Assembly (NCBI GenBank): GCA_026075535.2
Contig: AP026549.1
Span: forward strand, 4,774,001 to 4,838,000
DNA from: Tricholoma matsutake
Lineage: Eukaryota; Basidiomycota; Agaricomycetes; Agaricales; Tricholomataceae
Direction of reading: 5' to 3'
Length of the DNA stretch: 64,000 nt
Shown: positions 11,580-21,791 of the stretch, piece by piece
Position numbering within the stretch: the stretch's first letter is position 1
Layout: each line of letters opens with the position of its first letter
Position numbers and translations under genes: made by a program
The notes under the pieces: generated by a model
Seen by the model: the letters and a program-made list of their open reading frames with translations, nothing else
Told to the model about the DNA's origin: nothing
Databases searched by the model: none

Positions 11580-11980
11580 TGTTAGGGCAACACCCACTAT
11601 CTGCTAGCTAAGACTGTGCAGGTTCTCTCTACAAGAAGGGGGCAGGATCCGCGCTCGTGATGGGGAAATTGATAGTTTTGATGCGAGGGGTTATTAATAG
11701 GTGAGTTTGTTGAGATAGGCCTTTCACACTGAAAACGTAGGTGGAATACCTAAGAGAACACAACTGGGGTCCCCTAGGCATATATTTAGGGTTTATATAC
11801 TATGTTACACATATTGTACATTGTTGTTACCGACGCACTCGTACATGCGCGTACATTTGATGCGTGTGAAATAAAACTCTCATGCTATCAAAGTGCAGCA
11901 TCATTTGGCATCATGTAGCGTAATTCGACATAATAAAATAAAAATGAAATTTTATTAGGTAATGGGGTGGTTTCCTAACA
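11580..11980 (-). repeat. 5' LTR of element A
   Basis: 401 bp, upstream LTR relative to the minus-strand genes; flanked by the CTCCC duplication at 11981-11985. Confidence 0.97.
11765..11799 (-). promoter_or_regulatory. TATA box and predicted RNA start in 5' LTR of element A
   Basis: On the sense (minus) strand TATATAAA (11799-11792) lies 34 nt before AGTTGTGTTCT, which begins at 11765. The spacing fits a Pol II TATA-driven start and would make AGTTGTG the first nucleotides of R. Confidence 0.6.
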
Positions 11981-11985
11981 CTCCC

Positions 11986-12222
11986 GAGCCTCCCTGCTTT
12001 CTCCCTTACACTCTTGCACCATCAATGTGGTTAAGCCTAGGCCTAGCCCAGCACCACACGAAAAAGTGGTTACATTTACCAATCCAAGGCAGCAAGTCTA
12101 CACACTACAGTGCACCAGCCATGGAGAATGAGATTAAGAAGATTGTCCAGAATAACTTGAAAGAAGAGGGAGGAGCAGATTCACCCATATTGGATTCCCG
12201 TGAGGATGCATGCAAAATGTGA
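11986..12222 (+). CDS. HMG-box gene, 3' part after element A
   Basis: This continues the HMG-box frame interrupted at 5771. The intact junction is visible in the right copy, where the linker runs directly into this C-terminal piece (42513-41863). It contains [16 protein letters not shown] and a final stretch [18 protein letters not shown] before TGA. The C-terminal part has no recognised domain. Confidence 0.5.
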   Translation, partial: EPPCFLPYTLAPSMWLSLGLAQHHTKKWLHLPIQGSKSTHYSAPAMENEIKKIVQNNLKEEGGADSPILDSREDACKM

Positions 12223-12239
12223 GCATCTCGACATATTGG

Positions 12240-13300
12240 GTGGTCTATTCATGTCTCGAGCTCATCACTAAGAAGGACAAGAAATGGACCCTCACATATG
12301 TCAAGCCTAGTAAAGTGGAGACCAATGTTCCAGAGTCTGCAGCAGAACTCAGAGGTCAGTGATGAAGGTGGTTGAATGACTCCTTCCCTGCTATGGTTCA
12401 CTCCCTCATCAACTTTTACCGGATCTATCAATCCAACCATGGTTTTGTAAGGATGCTTTTCTTTCATGTACCCGCTTTGGTACGTGTTGTTTCTCTACTT
12501 TTTGTGCAATAATCACTGAATTGGAGGTGATTTCATAGTTCAATGCCACACAATTATTCTTCACATGGTTCTCGCTGGCCAATATGTGGTTGATGCTGAC
12601 ACAGGGCATTGTGATAGGTGGAAATGTCATCATCATAAGTCGATCATCAAATCTCCTGTGTTGTGCATTCAGAATTGATTGATTGTGACAGATCTGCTTG
12701 GTCCTCTCATGGCTACCATGGTAGCAACTTTCGGTGAGCAGTCTGTTTCGATATGTCATACTCCACATTCACCCACATTTGTAGGTATCTACTTTTTTGG
12801 TTCTTTACTCTATGTATGTTTGATACACTCCATTTGTGATTCCATTAGCTGACTGTAACAAGTGCAAAGCTGCACACATGACTACTGCGGCACCTATGAT
12901 TTTCAAGTCGATCACAATTGGGCAAGCAGGGATGACTGAGGAATTTATTGTTGGAGGTTTGGGCACCAACAACCAAATTGAACAAGTGCTCAACCAGGTG
13001 TAAGAGCAATTTGACCTGTCTGACCACATTTCATGCATCCTCAGTACGTACGTACAAATAGAGCAGAGGGTCGCTCAACAATTTGAGTCTATCAGCAATG
13101 TGTAGCTTCAGTTCAACATGGATCAGGGCTTGCAGGATGTTGCTCTGGATGATTGAAATAGGCTGGGGGAAGTTGTGATGCTTACAGGGTCTTATCTTTG
13201 AGAAGTGGATAACCTTGAGAAGTTAAAGGCTGTCGCAAAGGCACTCCACATGCCACAAGGCTGCGTGACAATTTATCAACTTCATGTGTAGATATTTAGT
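12240..13300 (+). pseudogene. Unrecognised gene remnant of the repeated element, left copy
   Basis: Exon-like blocks on the plus strand include ITELEVISYFNATQLFF (about 12510), a block after an AG acceptor near 12849 starting DCNKCKAAHMTTAAP, then IGQAGMTEEFIVGGLGTNNQ and a long helical, Gln/Leu-rich stretch suggesting coiled coil. Stops (TAA near 13001, TAG near 13103, TGA near 13156) interrupt it, and at least the first is shared with the right copy. At the codon before the shared TAA the left copy has GTG and the right copy GCA, as expected if the ancestor was GCG. The C-x2-C is the only motif seen; family unknown. Confidence 0.4.
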
Positions 13301-13791
13301 TCTCACCATTCAAATATTGTCAGTTAAATCAGAGTCTGGTATCACCTGGACCCCTCCCCCTGACATGTATGTACATAACAGTTATGAGACTGTCTGTTGT
13401 AATGTGTACTAAGTGTTGGCAGAATCATCTATGGGCTGTGACCTGTCCCTTTGTTCAACAATTGCCCACATTTGCTCTATCTTATACTATTACGTCCCAG
13501 TCAGTCACGAAGCCAGTTGTTGCCCCAAGTCAGTTCCCAATGGTGGAAGAGTTGATCAATGTCGAATCAACAATAGGGGAATGCAGACCTGCGTTCGTGA
13601 GCGCGTTCAGGCTGATTTCAGGGCTGAGTTCAATTTTGATTTCATCTTTTTTTCCCCCCGAAATCAGGTGAAATCAGAGTTTGTGTTGACAACCCCACAT
13701 AATCCTGAGTTCAGACGAGAAGTTCAGCCAAGCAGACATTGAAATAGATAATCAGAGATTGATATTGAATTGTAGTGCTGCAAACTCTATT

Positions 13792-14202
13792 ATGCCTCGC
13801 AGGACAGAAAGACAACTGGCTACAGATGCCTTGCTTCGAGGCTTCCTTGTTCAGCTCCTTACTGAGGTGGAGGCTGATCTTGGCAACAATTCAGACTCAG
13901 AATTGGACATGAATGGGGATGATGACAACAACTCAGATGACTTCTTTGATGACGACCCACCCCTGAGCCATGCACTCCTCGAGGCTCTCGCTGGAATACA
14001 TGCAAAACGGTACAATGAAGAGAGAAGGGAGATCAAGAAATCTGGGGAACAGCTATACTTGGTTCTCCATGAATGGAAGTATTCAGAACCAGCAATCTTC
14101 CATGCATATCTTCGGGTGACCCCTGGCTGCTTCAACAAGGTCATTGAAGCATTGTGCCAACATTCTGTATTTCAGAACAGCAAGTCTTGGAGTCCTCAAT
14201 GA
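13792..14202 (+). pseudogene. PIF/Harbinger transposase, N-terminal fragment
   Basis: The protein has a Ser/Asp-rich acidic tract and then LHEWKYSEPAIFHAYLRVTP-x-CFNKVIEALCQHSVFQN. This matches the N-terminal pattern of agaricomycete Harbinger nucleases (WK..P..FR.YLR.TP..F). The reading frame ends at TGA 14200-14202, before any of the catalytic Asp/Asp/Glu positions. A complete enzyme would be about three times longer. Deletion between this point and the minus-strand gene is the simplest explanation. Confidence 0.7.
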
Positions 14203-14262
14203 GTGAGAGCAGGCAGTCCATTAAGTAATAGAGTGATTTATCCGACCAACTGCAAATGGTTG

Positions 14263-14535
14263 TCAAGTGGAAATGGTAATGAACATAGAGACACACTTTA
14301 CAAGAATTGTCTGTTTTCCTCCAGATGGGTCTATGTTCTCCTCATCAGACTTGCCGTTGTCCGCAACCCACTTTGTCCTCTTTCCACTGAGGGACTTGGG
14401 CTTTGTCACGCAAGTTTTTGGCTTTTTTGCAGCTTTCTTCCCTTCAGCTTTAGCAAGTTTTGAACGGAGGACTTCAATTGTCTCAGGGTCAGAGGAGAGG
14501 GATGTAAGACTCACTTTACACTTGGCCATGTGCAT
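14263..14535 (-). CDS. Second ORF of the Harbinger element (small basic protein)
   Basis: The 90-residue frame starts MHMAKCKVSLTSLSS, is rich in Lys (EGKKAAKKPKTC, KPKSLSGKRTKW) and lies convergent to the transposase inside the same terminal repeats. Harbinger elements usually carry a Myb/SANT-like DNA-binding partner in this place, but no clear SANT helix is visible here. It may be the N-terminal part of one, or a nuclear-targeting remnant. Confidence 0.45.
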   Translation of the reverse strand: MHMAKCKVSLTSLSSDPETIEVLRSKLAKAEGKKAAKKPKTCVTKPKSLSGKRTKWVADNGKSDEENIDPSGGKQTILVKCVSMFITIST

Positions 14536-15315
14536 GAAGCACGACCGCCGCTAAGCACCAAATCCTTACTTGAGTATTTTTCAAACTCAGTTGTCCTGCC
14601 AGAGAAGCCGGATGAGATCAGACGAAACCAGGATTCTTGAGTTCAGAGTGCACATGAAATCCAAACTTTTGTGAAAAGGAACACGAGGTCAAAATCCATT
14701 TTGAAATCCACGTGAATGTGCATGTCAACGCAGGGCTGAAAACCCCTAATCTCACGCCTGATCAACATGATAACATGACTGGTCACATTACCAAATCCAC
14801 CTGCAGACGAAACAGAACTCATCGTCCTCGAAAACGCGTCCAATTACCTATCACATCCACACACATAAATTCCCGGTGCCCGCATTTCCGATTCTATTCC
14901 AACTAAAATTTCCAATCCAAAAGGTGATGACTTTGAACTAAGCGGTTCCCTATGCAAACCGCTGGAGGGCATATCTGGCGAAGACATGACCGTCCTTCCT
15001 GGAATCCTCAGCTGTCATGGGCATGGTAACAGTACAGTCAATTGGGTCTTAGGGCTCGGTGCTCGTGCCATCGACTCATCGAGATGATGCAGAAGGTATC
15101 ACTCACCTCAGTCAACATAGAACAGACTGAGGTGATATGATGACATTGAGGGGTTTTTGTATGTATCTAAGGTAGTCTGAAGACTACCCAAACAGGTAGC
15201 TACAGACCATGCTACACCGTGTCCAATGGTTCAAAATTGAAATAAGAAGAAGCATATCTTGTTGTCTGAAAAGTCCTATCGAGCCAACATGCTTGGTTTG
15301 TATTTCCAACACCCA

Positions 15316-16162
15316 TCATAAAGCTCCAACCAATCCTTTTAATGTCTCCTTCCACAAGTGGTTGGTGGTGTGTGGGTTTGCACCAGCAGGAAGTGGGACA
15401 ATGCCATAGCCAGTGAGATATGCAGCAAGGTCATGTCCATTAAGGTTCTTGACTGCATTGACGGAGCCCAGTGGTGGGAGATCATACTGATCACAAGTTA
15501 ACTCAGATCGATCGTTATAAGAGGCCCCAAGCGCAACTCACAGGTGGCTGAGTGGGATCATTCCCATTTGTGAAGGGAATGACTTCATATGGCACAACAT
15601 TTCCCTCTCCCCTATGTTGGTTCATTAGCTATAGGAGTTGGAATCAGTTATATCCAAAAATGAAGGATAAGGGCATACCCACTTAAGATCCGGGAGGATG
15701 TCAGTTCTCAACATAGTCCTGATATCATTCCAAAGATCAATGCAGAGTTGCTGAATAGCACCTTGGAACCAGGGGGGGGTGGCAGCTGCAAACTAAGTCA
15801 ACCAGCAGATAACACTCTCTTAAAGCTGAGGTGGTACCTTGGGGGCCAACTGCTGCTGCTGCTTGCATGACAATGCCATGCTCATACAGGACTGAGTTGT
15901 AATGATCATTGGCAGTACATTGTACAGCAGCAGGACGCTCAGCTGGAGATACAATGAGGAAGTTGCATGGAATATCATATGTAATCTACGTACCGATACT
16001 CACATCCACTGTCTGACGGTACCTTACGGCTCCAAGAACATCATTCATGGTGGGGGGGAAAATGGGTGCAGCGGGCAGTGGCACATTGGGATCGTTTGGT
16101 TGTGCAGGGAGTGCAACAGGTGGAGGATTGGGAGGTGGAAGGGGAGGAACAAGTGCAGCCAT
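15316..16162 (-). CDS. Mug135-like protein (left copy)
   Basis: Minus-strand gene of five exons at the inner end of the element, 95 bp from the boundary. It has a Pro-rich N-terminus (MAALVPPLPPPNP), then NDHYNS-type and APPW/TPPWF blocks, an amphipathic stretch (DIRTMLRTDILPDLK), NVVPYEVIPF and a C-terminus with NLNGHDLAAYLTGYGI. This is the layout of agaricomycete proteins with the Mug135-like C-terminal domain, named after a fission yeast meiotic gene of unknown function. No stop interrupts it. Arg codons seen in the right copy are Cys and Trp here (QQLC, DLWND), matching CGC-to-TGC and CGG-to-TGG change. The empty site of the right-copy hAT insertion is at 15111-15118. Confidence 0.65.
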
Positions 16163-16257
16163 TCCGGATGGGAATTACAGTGCAAAACGGTAAGGTGAGG
16201 AGTGCAATGAAGGCAGGCAGATTATCAACCAATATCACATGACATCCCAAACTCCGC

Positions 16258-16308
16258 ATCCATGATAAGATAACAGAAAAAAACTTGAACATTCCTTTTG
16301 AACAAGAG
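16258..16308 (+). promoter_or_regulatory. 51-bp remaining space between element end and DUS3 start codon
   Basis: After the last base shared by both element copies only 51 bp precede the DUS3 ATG. Any longer promoter must lie inside the transposon end, or the original promoter has been separated from the gene. No TATA box is seen; there is an A-rich run at 16275-16283. Confidence 0.5.
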
Positions 16309-19028
16309 ATGCATCCGCCAGGAACCGCTCCTGTAAAGCCAGAGTAAGCAAATCTTCTCTCGAAGATGCCAGCACAGTTCTCACTACTTACAAGATACTT
16401 GCTCTCACTCAACAATTCGACGGACCTACCTGATGATGACGCAGCAGAAGGGACTTCTGGCCATTCTCGAGGTTACGCTAGAGGTGGGGAGAATGGAGAC
16501 GTGAGATCAAGTGGTTTGTCACGAGGTAGGAAGTCCAAAGAACAGAAGAAGGCCCATAGGGGACAAAACAAGGGTAGGAAGTTTGGCAAGGTGCGCGACG
16601 AGCTTGACTTGTGTTGGAGAGTGGCGAACGGTACTACTTGTGAATTTGGAGCGGAGTAAGTTCATATACGTTATAGTATTAGCAGAAAGACTCAGTGTCG
16701 CTCTAGATGTCGTTTCACGCACGATATCCCAGCCTACCTAGCTGCCAAAGCACAGGACATACGAATACCCAACGTCTCTGAAATATCGGACACTTCACCT
16801 TTCGCGTCTCGTTTTACATCAGTTGTAAATCCTCATCCAGAAATCCCATCTGTGGATTTGAATACTTCTTGTCCTGTATTTACAGAAACGGGCGAATGCA
16901 GGTGTGCACAAACAGCCTGTAGATACTCTATGCGATCTGAAAGTTATGGCAGATATGGTTTTAAATGTCGATTTCTTGGAGGACACATTTGTCTGGATGA
17001 AAATGGGAAAACAACGTTAGTTGTGGACGACGTCAAAAAAGCACATGCCGTCGTCACGGCGCTGGAAGTCAACTTTATTGGGCCTGAGATACAGAAGCAG
17101 CTGCGCTCTAGAAAGGTTCTCGACGCCTATTGTTCTTGTTGAAATCGTTGATGTTAAATCGTGTTAACGCAGTACTCTTGCCCTGTTTCCGATGCGTATC
17201 TACGTGAATTGCGAGAACAAGACGAAGTCGACGGCACGCCAAAATCAATTCCAAACCAAAATTCGGTGATTACCTCTGAACACGAACAGACAAATATCGA
17301 CGTGGAACCCAAAGCTTCCTCGGATGCCCAACTTATCGACATTGTTGGCAAACGTACAAGTGATTTTTTGCCAATCAAATCACAGGTTGACACCCCCGAC
17401 ACCCCATTACGGTTCAGCGAGAAAAAACGACTTCACTGGTCTGGAAAAACTTGTAGGTCGAGATATAGATGTGTGTTACCCCGCGTAGCTAACGAATAGC
17501 TATCATTGTGAAGACCTTGCACCGCTGACTACCGTTGGGAACTTGGTATGTCGAGGATTTATCGACACTTGAGCTCTGTAACCACAGTTGGCCCCTCCCA
17601 GCCGTTCCGCCGCTTATGTGTCGCGTATGGAGCTGACATAACTTGTGGCGAAAGTACGTGAAAAATCGATATCAATATCCGGCGTAAGCTTAGGCAGTGT
17701 TCATCCTCTTCAGTGGGCCTTGCAACCTCTTTTCTGCAAGGGTCAAAAGAAGAGTGGTCGTTAGTTCGGAGACATCCCTCCGAAGCCATCTTCGGTGTCC
17801 AGGTGGCGGGGAATAAGCCTTCATCCCTCGTGCCAGCCGCTGAAGTTCTCTCGAAAGAATGCGCCGGAAACATCGACTTTGTTGACGTCAACTGTGGGTG
17901 TCCCATCGACCTTGTGTTCAAGACTGGCAGTGGTTCTGCTTGTGCGTAATTCTCTTTGACATTTTTGGCGTTCTCAAAACAGTGAAAACAGTACTTGATT
18001 CCCCTGCAAAGCTTGGGAAGATTTTGATAGGAATGAACAAAGCTCTGGGCGACATTCCGGTTACGGTAAAGCTTAGGACTGGCGTAAAGGATGGTAGGAA
18101 TACAGCACATAAGCTGATGCCTCGACTCGCTACGGAGTGGGGAGCCGGGTGTCTGACGGTATGAATATCTCGTTACCGTCTAGGAGATGAATTGATCCAC
18201 TTAATAGCTACATGGTCGTACTCGCCAACAACGATATACACGACTAGCGGACTGGGGTTATATCAAGGAATGTGTTGACACTGTCCGGGCACAGGAAGCT
18301 GACGAAGACTGTAAATATATGCTCCTTGTTTATGCATCCGGGGCTGATTATGATTGGTAGTGCCGCCTATTCCAATTTTTGGAGGAGGTGATTGTTATTC
18401 CTCTGAGAGTTACTGGACTAACGTCGAGAGAACGGGCGTTGACGGGGTCATGTTGGGAAGGGGTGCTCTGATAAAGCCCTGGATCTTTACAGAGATCAAA
18501 GAGCACAGAGAATGGGACATCAGTGCTCGCGAACGTTTGGACCTCATCAGGACTGTGAGTACAATTATGCCCCCCTTTTCGGGATAACATCAACTAAATT
18601 CCTTTTCAGTTTGCAGAGTATGGTATCGAGTGCGTTTCTTAAAAAGTTGTATCGCTGATCGGTGTTCTTACGAGGAATTTCAGTCATTTTGGCTCAGATA
18701 CGACAGGTATCAATACAACGCGACGATACCTCTGCGAATCACTTTCATTCCAGTATCGTTATGTTCCAATCGGACTTCTAGAGCGACTTCCTGGTCGAAT
18801 AAATGATCGGGCACCAGCGTTTCGAGGTCGTGATGAACTAGGCAAGTGACTTTGCTGAGAGTGATCACACATTGATGCTGAGTTTTATGGCGCGAAGAAA
18901 CTTTGTTGGCAAGTGGTGACAGCCAGGATTGGGTGAAGATCTCGGAGATGTTTTTGGGCCCTGCGCCTGAATCGTGGACCTTCACTCCAAAGCATAAAAG
19001 CAATGCGAGTGAGGAGAGTCAAGGGTAA
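16309..19028 (+). CDS. DUS3: tRNA-dihydrouridine(47) synthase, Dus3
   Basis: Dus3 is an FMN-dependent enzyme that reduces uridine 47 of tRNA. I chose ATG 16309 because exon 1 ([12 protein letters not shown], intron 16344-16394) joins in frame to YLLSLNN, the usual N-terminus. In order: CCCH zinc fingers (C-x-FGAECRFTH across intron 16656-16706; [12 protein letters not shown]), a spacer, the TIM-barrel start ([18 protein letters not shown]), the FMN/catalytic block [11 protein letters not shown] with the catalytic Cys, [10 protein letters not shown] with the conserved His, IPIFGGGD and [16 protein letters not shown]. It ends [11 protein letters not shown], a typical terminus. About ten introns are short. 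One intron (18842-18897) has a GC donor. The gene appears intact. Confidence 0.93.
18842..18897 (+). other. GC-AG intron in DUS3
   Basis: The frame needs RDEL to join [14 protein letters not shown]. The only fitting boundaries are CTAG/GCAAGT...GCGAAG/AAAC, a 56-bp intron with the consensus GCAAGT donor. Reading through gives TGA in all relevant frames. Confidence 0.8.
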
Positions 19029-19191
19029 TGGATCGGATAAGATAAGATACAGTGAACACGTGCATTCAAATATCAGTTACTTTTGTACTGCGCCTAGCGT
19101 GAATCGAGTCGAACTTGACGCTTGTCTGTATTATTAGCTTTCGCGTTTTCTATCTTATCATCCAAGGCCATACAACCCTCGCTCCACGAAC

Positions 19192-21791
19192 ATGGCGATG
19201 CTGACTCAGGAGGAACAACAGGAGAGTGACGGTGTTGAGCTGCTCGCTGGAATGATGGGTGGCGACTTTGGGTTGGAAGAAGCACGTAGGGTGCTCAGAA
19301 AACACAAAGGGAACGTCCAGAAGGCAGCTGAAGCAATCCTTGGAGGTGATAGAGGTGAAGATGTCTCGACGTTGTGGAACACTTCACAAATTAGTGAAGA
19401 ACCGCTTCCTGCAGATAATGCATCGCCATCTGGCGTTTCTCAAGCTACCCAGGCATCTTCTTCAACAGTCATTGATCTCACTTCCGATGACGACGATATC
19501 TCTCGTGCCCTGCAAATGTCAATGGAGACCATTCCGTCCGAGCCTACGTTTCGTCCTACCGACCGGGCTCCGCATCCAGAGTGGCAGATGGTTCCTTCGA
19601 ATGTGAGTGTTCTTGGCTGACTTGGTATTCACTCACACAGAATTTTTTTGCATTGATGTTGTAGGCACCAGTAGAGTCGCAAGCAACCCAAGATGACCGC
19701 AGCCTGAAGGACGCTATCCAAGCGAGTCTCGATGATCTCAATGCTGATGAATTGGAGATATTTCCTGTAGAGAACACTGTGCGCGAGGACAATCGGTATG
19801 TACCTGTGTCTTTCCCAACCTCTTGCCGTGTAACTAAAAGTATTCGCCAAGTCCGGTTGCACTGCGACCCCAAGTCCCTGGCATCGTTTATGCTGCATTG
19901 GTACGCGCTTGTTTCGTAATTTTGGATAAAAGATGACCACCCCCACATCCAGGTCATACAAGCTTTGTTTAGTGTCCCTCAAGTTCGACAAAGTGTCGCC
20001 AATCTGCAACTCCCTGACATTGACGTCAGCCTTCCTCGGTCTTCACCTGGTAGGGCGTTCCGTCCAACGCGATCACTGCTATAGACCACTTCACAGATTA
20101 TGCAATATGGAATCTCATCGAGCTTTTCGTAAATATGGATTTGGCACAGCTTTCTTCGATCGTCGACAATGAAGTCCTTCCGTCTTTGCGAACGAATTCG
20201 TGGGACGGTACGACGGAGAGTCTAGGAAATTTGACATCGGGTACAACCCTCCTTTTTGTTCATCAGCTCCAATTTTTACTGAAGCAAAATCAGAATTCCT
20301 CAGGCATTTAGGCATCCTGATCGAGGTTCATCTGAACGCACAGCATTCCGACGAAGACCCCGAGTACTTCATCTCGTTCATCTGTTTTTGCGTGTCATTC
20401 ATGCATTTCCCACCAGTGTATGCCTATTTCAATTCTTTCACGGGAAGGCTGAAGTTCGGGGGAATGGCTGGAGATACGATAAGAGCGCCAATAACAGAGG
20501 ATCAGTTGTCGCTGTCGACGTCGGCGACCCAACCCTACCCAATGACCTCGTTTCTCGGCTCGCAGCTATGCTATCACAATATGAGGACCGCGGCTCAACG
20601 CATGACATTATCTTTGAGCCTTCGCAGGTGCTCACGTTCCATCTGAAGGCACCGCAAGATAGCTCAGCGAGGTCATTGGACCCTTTTGTGTATCCCCGGT
20701 TCTTGTATCTGGATCGGTTCCTGGCAAAGAACTTTGAGATTGCAAATCAGAAACGAAGGTTGAACCGGGAAATGCAAGAGGAGATCAACACACTGACGAA
20801 ACAAAAAGAGTACATTACTCATTACAACGTATGTGTGCATACCCCCCAACACCCTCGTTTCGTGGTTCACAGGATATCTCCAGAACAAGGATACAATAGC
20901 GGATCTGCGAGCTTCATTGCATTACTACGAGCACATAGCCGACTCCAAAGAGGATGAAGCGCGCCAAGATGTTATCACCCGCATGACAAAGAAGCTCAAA
21001 GATATACTATCGATGATGCTGAAGAAATTGCAAGGTTAGCGCTCTCGTGTCATCATCGCATACGACCTTCTCAATGTCACTGTAGAAATTGATCAGAAAA
21101 TCGGAACACTGCAAGCAGAGCTTGCAGGACTTTTTGATTGCCCTGAGCTTCAGCACTATAGAGTTAGTCATATACCACCGATGATCATCATGTCTCCTGC
21201 TTATTGTGTTTCCAGTACGACCTTCGTGCAGTCCTCATGCACACAGGTCTGCCCGGTCGTAAGCAGATATATTCTTATGTGCGGGATCAACACGATGTTT
21301 GGTGGAAGACAGTCGATTATACGGTCAACGAGGTATATCCTCCATCCAACTTCCAGTGCTCTTCCGTAACTGATCATACTAGGTTCCAGAGGAGACGGTT
21401 CTATCCGATCCTACCGGCCTGCATTTAGGTGCTGGGCCTTATCTTTTGGTCTATAGTCGACATCTTTCAGAAGAGGAAATGAATGTGCCTCTGGTGTGGC
21501 CGAAAGTTTTCACGGTAATTTTCAAATATATATTGGGATACGTAGCTTATCTTTTTCGCGTTGCGTTAGGATGCTGTGCAAGAGAATAACAAGATCCTAC
21601 GTTCGCTGTTGTCTCCAGAAGTAGCCACGAAGTCTGCGACCACGACGGGTTCGACCACAACGACTGCAACATCCAGTAGTACAAATTCATCGATATCATC
21701 ACTATCAGATCCGTCCAGTAGAGAGGGTCAGACACATGACGTGTCTTCAACCAACACCTCAATTCAGTCCATGGATATCACAAACGATTAA
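19192..21791 (+). CDS. Ubiquitin-binding USP25/28-like protein lacking catalytic residues
   Basis: The N-terminus has a UBA-like helical domain (MTQEE... LEEARRVLRKHKGNVQKAAEAIL), then two ubiquitin-interacting motifs (DDDISRALQMSMET; RSLKDAIQASLDDL). A USP fold follows: finger/palm segments (WNLIELFVNMD, YEDRGSTHDIIFEPSQVLTFHLK, coiled coil near KEYITHYN) and the C-terminal box YDLRAVLMHTGLPGRKQIYSYV. In active USPs the Cys box reads GNTCYF-x2-VIQALF; here the same place reads RPQVPGIVYAALVIQALF, with no Cys. The His of GHYxAY is replaced (KQIYSY), while the later Asp (KTVDYT) remains. Introns are about 35-60 bp with GT-AG ends, and exons join in frame throughout. A role as a non-catalytic ubiquitin reader or scaffold is inference. 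The C-terminus is Ser/Thr-rich. Confidence 0.75.

Larger units (their letters stand above)
5772..11980 (-). mobile_element. Ty3/gypsy chromovirus-type LTR retrotransposon A (6209 bp)
   Basis: Two 401-bp LTRs begin TGTTAGGG and end CCTAACA. The 5-bp target duplication CTCCC is exact at 5767-5771 and 11981-11985, and the right copy of the host element shows the empty site (GGGAG at 42110-42114 on the plus strand). Coding is on the minus strand in the order gag, protease, reverse transcriptase, RNase H, integrase, chromodomain. The coding regions carry several stops, so this copy is dead. It is the same family as the element at 57617-63854. Most differences between its own two LTRs are CG versus TG/CA. 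Confidence 0.97.
13575..14747 (+). mobile_element. PIF/Harbinger-type DNA transposon, internally shortened (1173 bp)
   Basis: It is present only in the left copy. The right copy has the empty site (ATT at 40511-40513 within CAAGATTGTTG). A 3-bp target duplication AAT sits at 13572-13574 and 14748-14750. Ends are imperfect inverted repeats, AGGGGAATGCAGACCTGCG versus AGGGGTTTTCAGCCCTGCG. It contains a truncated transposase frame (+) and a second convergent frame (-), the two-gene layout known for this superfamily. The catalytic DDE part is missing, so it is non-autonomous. Confidence 0.85.
1..16257. mobile_element. Left copy of a large repeated element (inverted relative to 37693-48365)
   Basis: The DNA is closely similar, in reverse complement, to 37693 through about 48.3 kb. 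It is collinear except for a gypsy element (5772-11980) and a PIF/Harbinger element (13575-14747) found only here, and for a hAT-like and a foldback element found only in the partner. The inner end is sharp: both copies share sequence up to the block CCCAAACTCCGC (here ending at 16257) and then diverge into different host promoters. The outer end lies before position 1. Gene order from outside in is TET/JBP-like, tandem repeats, unknown (-), HMG-box (+), unknown (+), Mug135-like (-). No terminal inverted repeat or transposase was recognised inside the shared part, so the class is unresolved; an inverted segmental duplication is the alternative. Confidence 0.85.

Noticed and set aside
12409..12768. 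Minus-strand frame MWSMTYRNRLL as a gene
   Set aside because: It overlaps plus-strand blocks with better exon boundaries and a C-x2-C motif; considered a shadow.
1..16257. KDZ (Kyakuja-Dileera-Zisupton) transposase inside the inverted element
   Set aside because: TET/JBP genes often accompany KDZ elements, but no KDZ catalytic block or CxC Cys cluster could be found in the shared region.
20115..20315. Minus-strand frame within the USP-like gene
   Set aside because: Shadow of plus-strand exons that form a continuous USP-fold protein.
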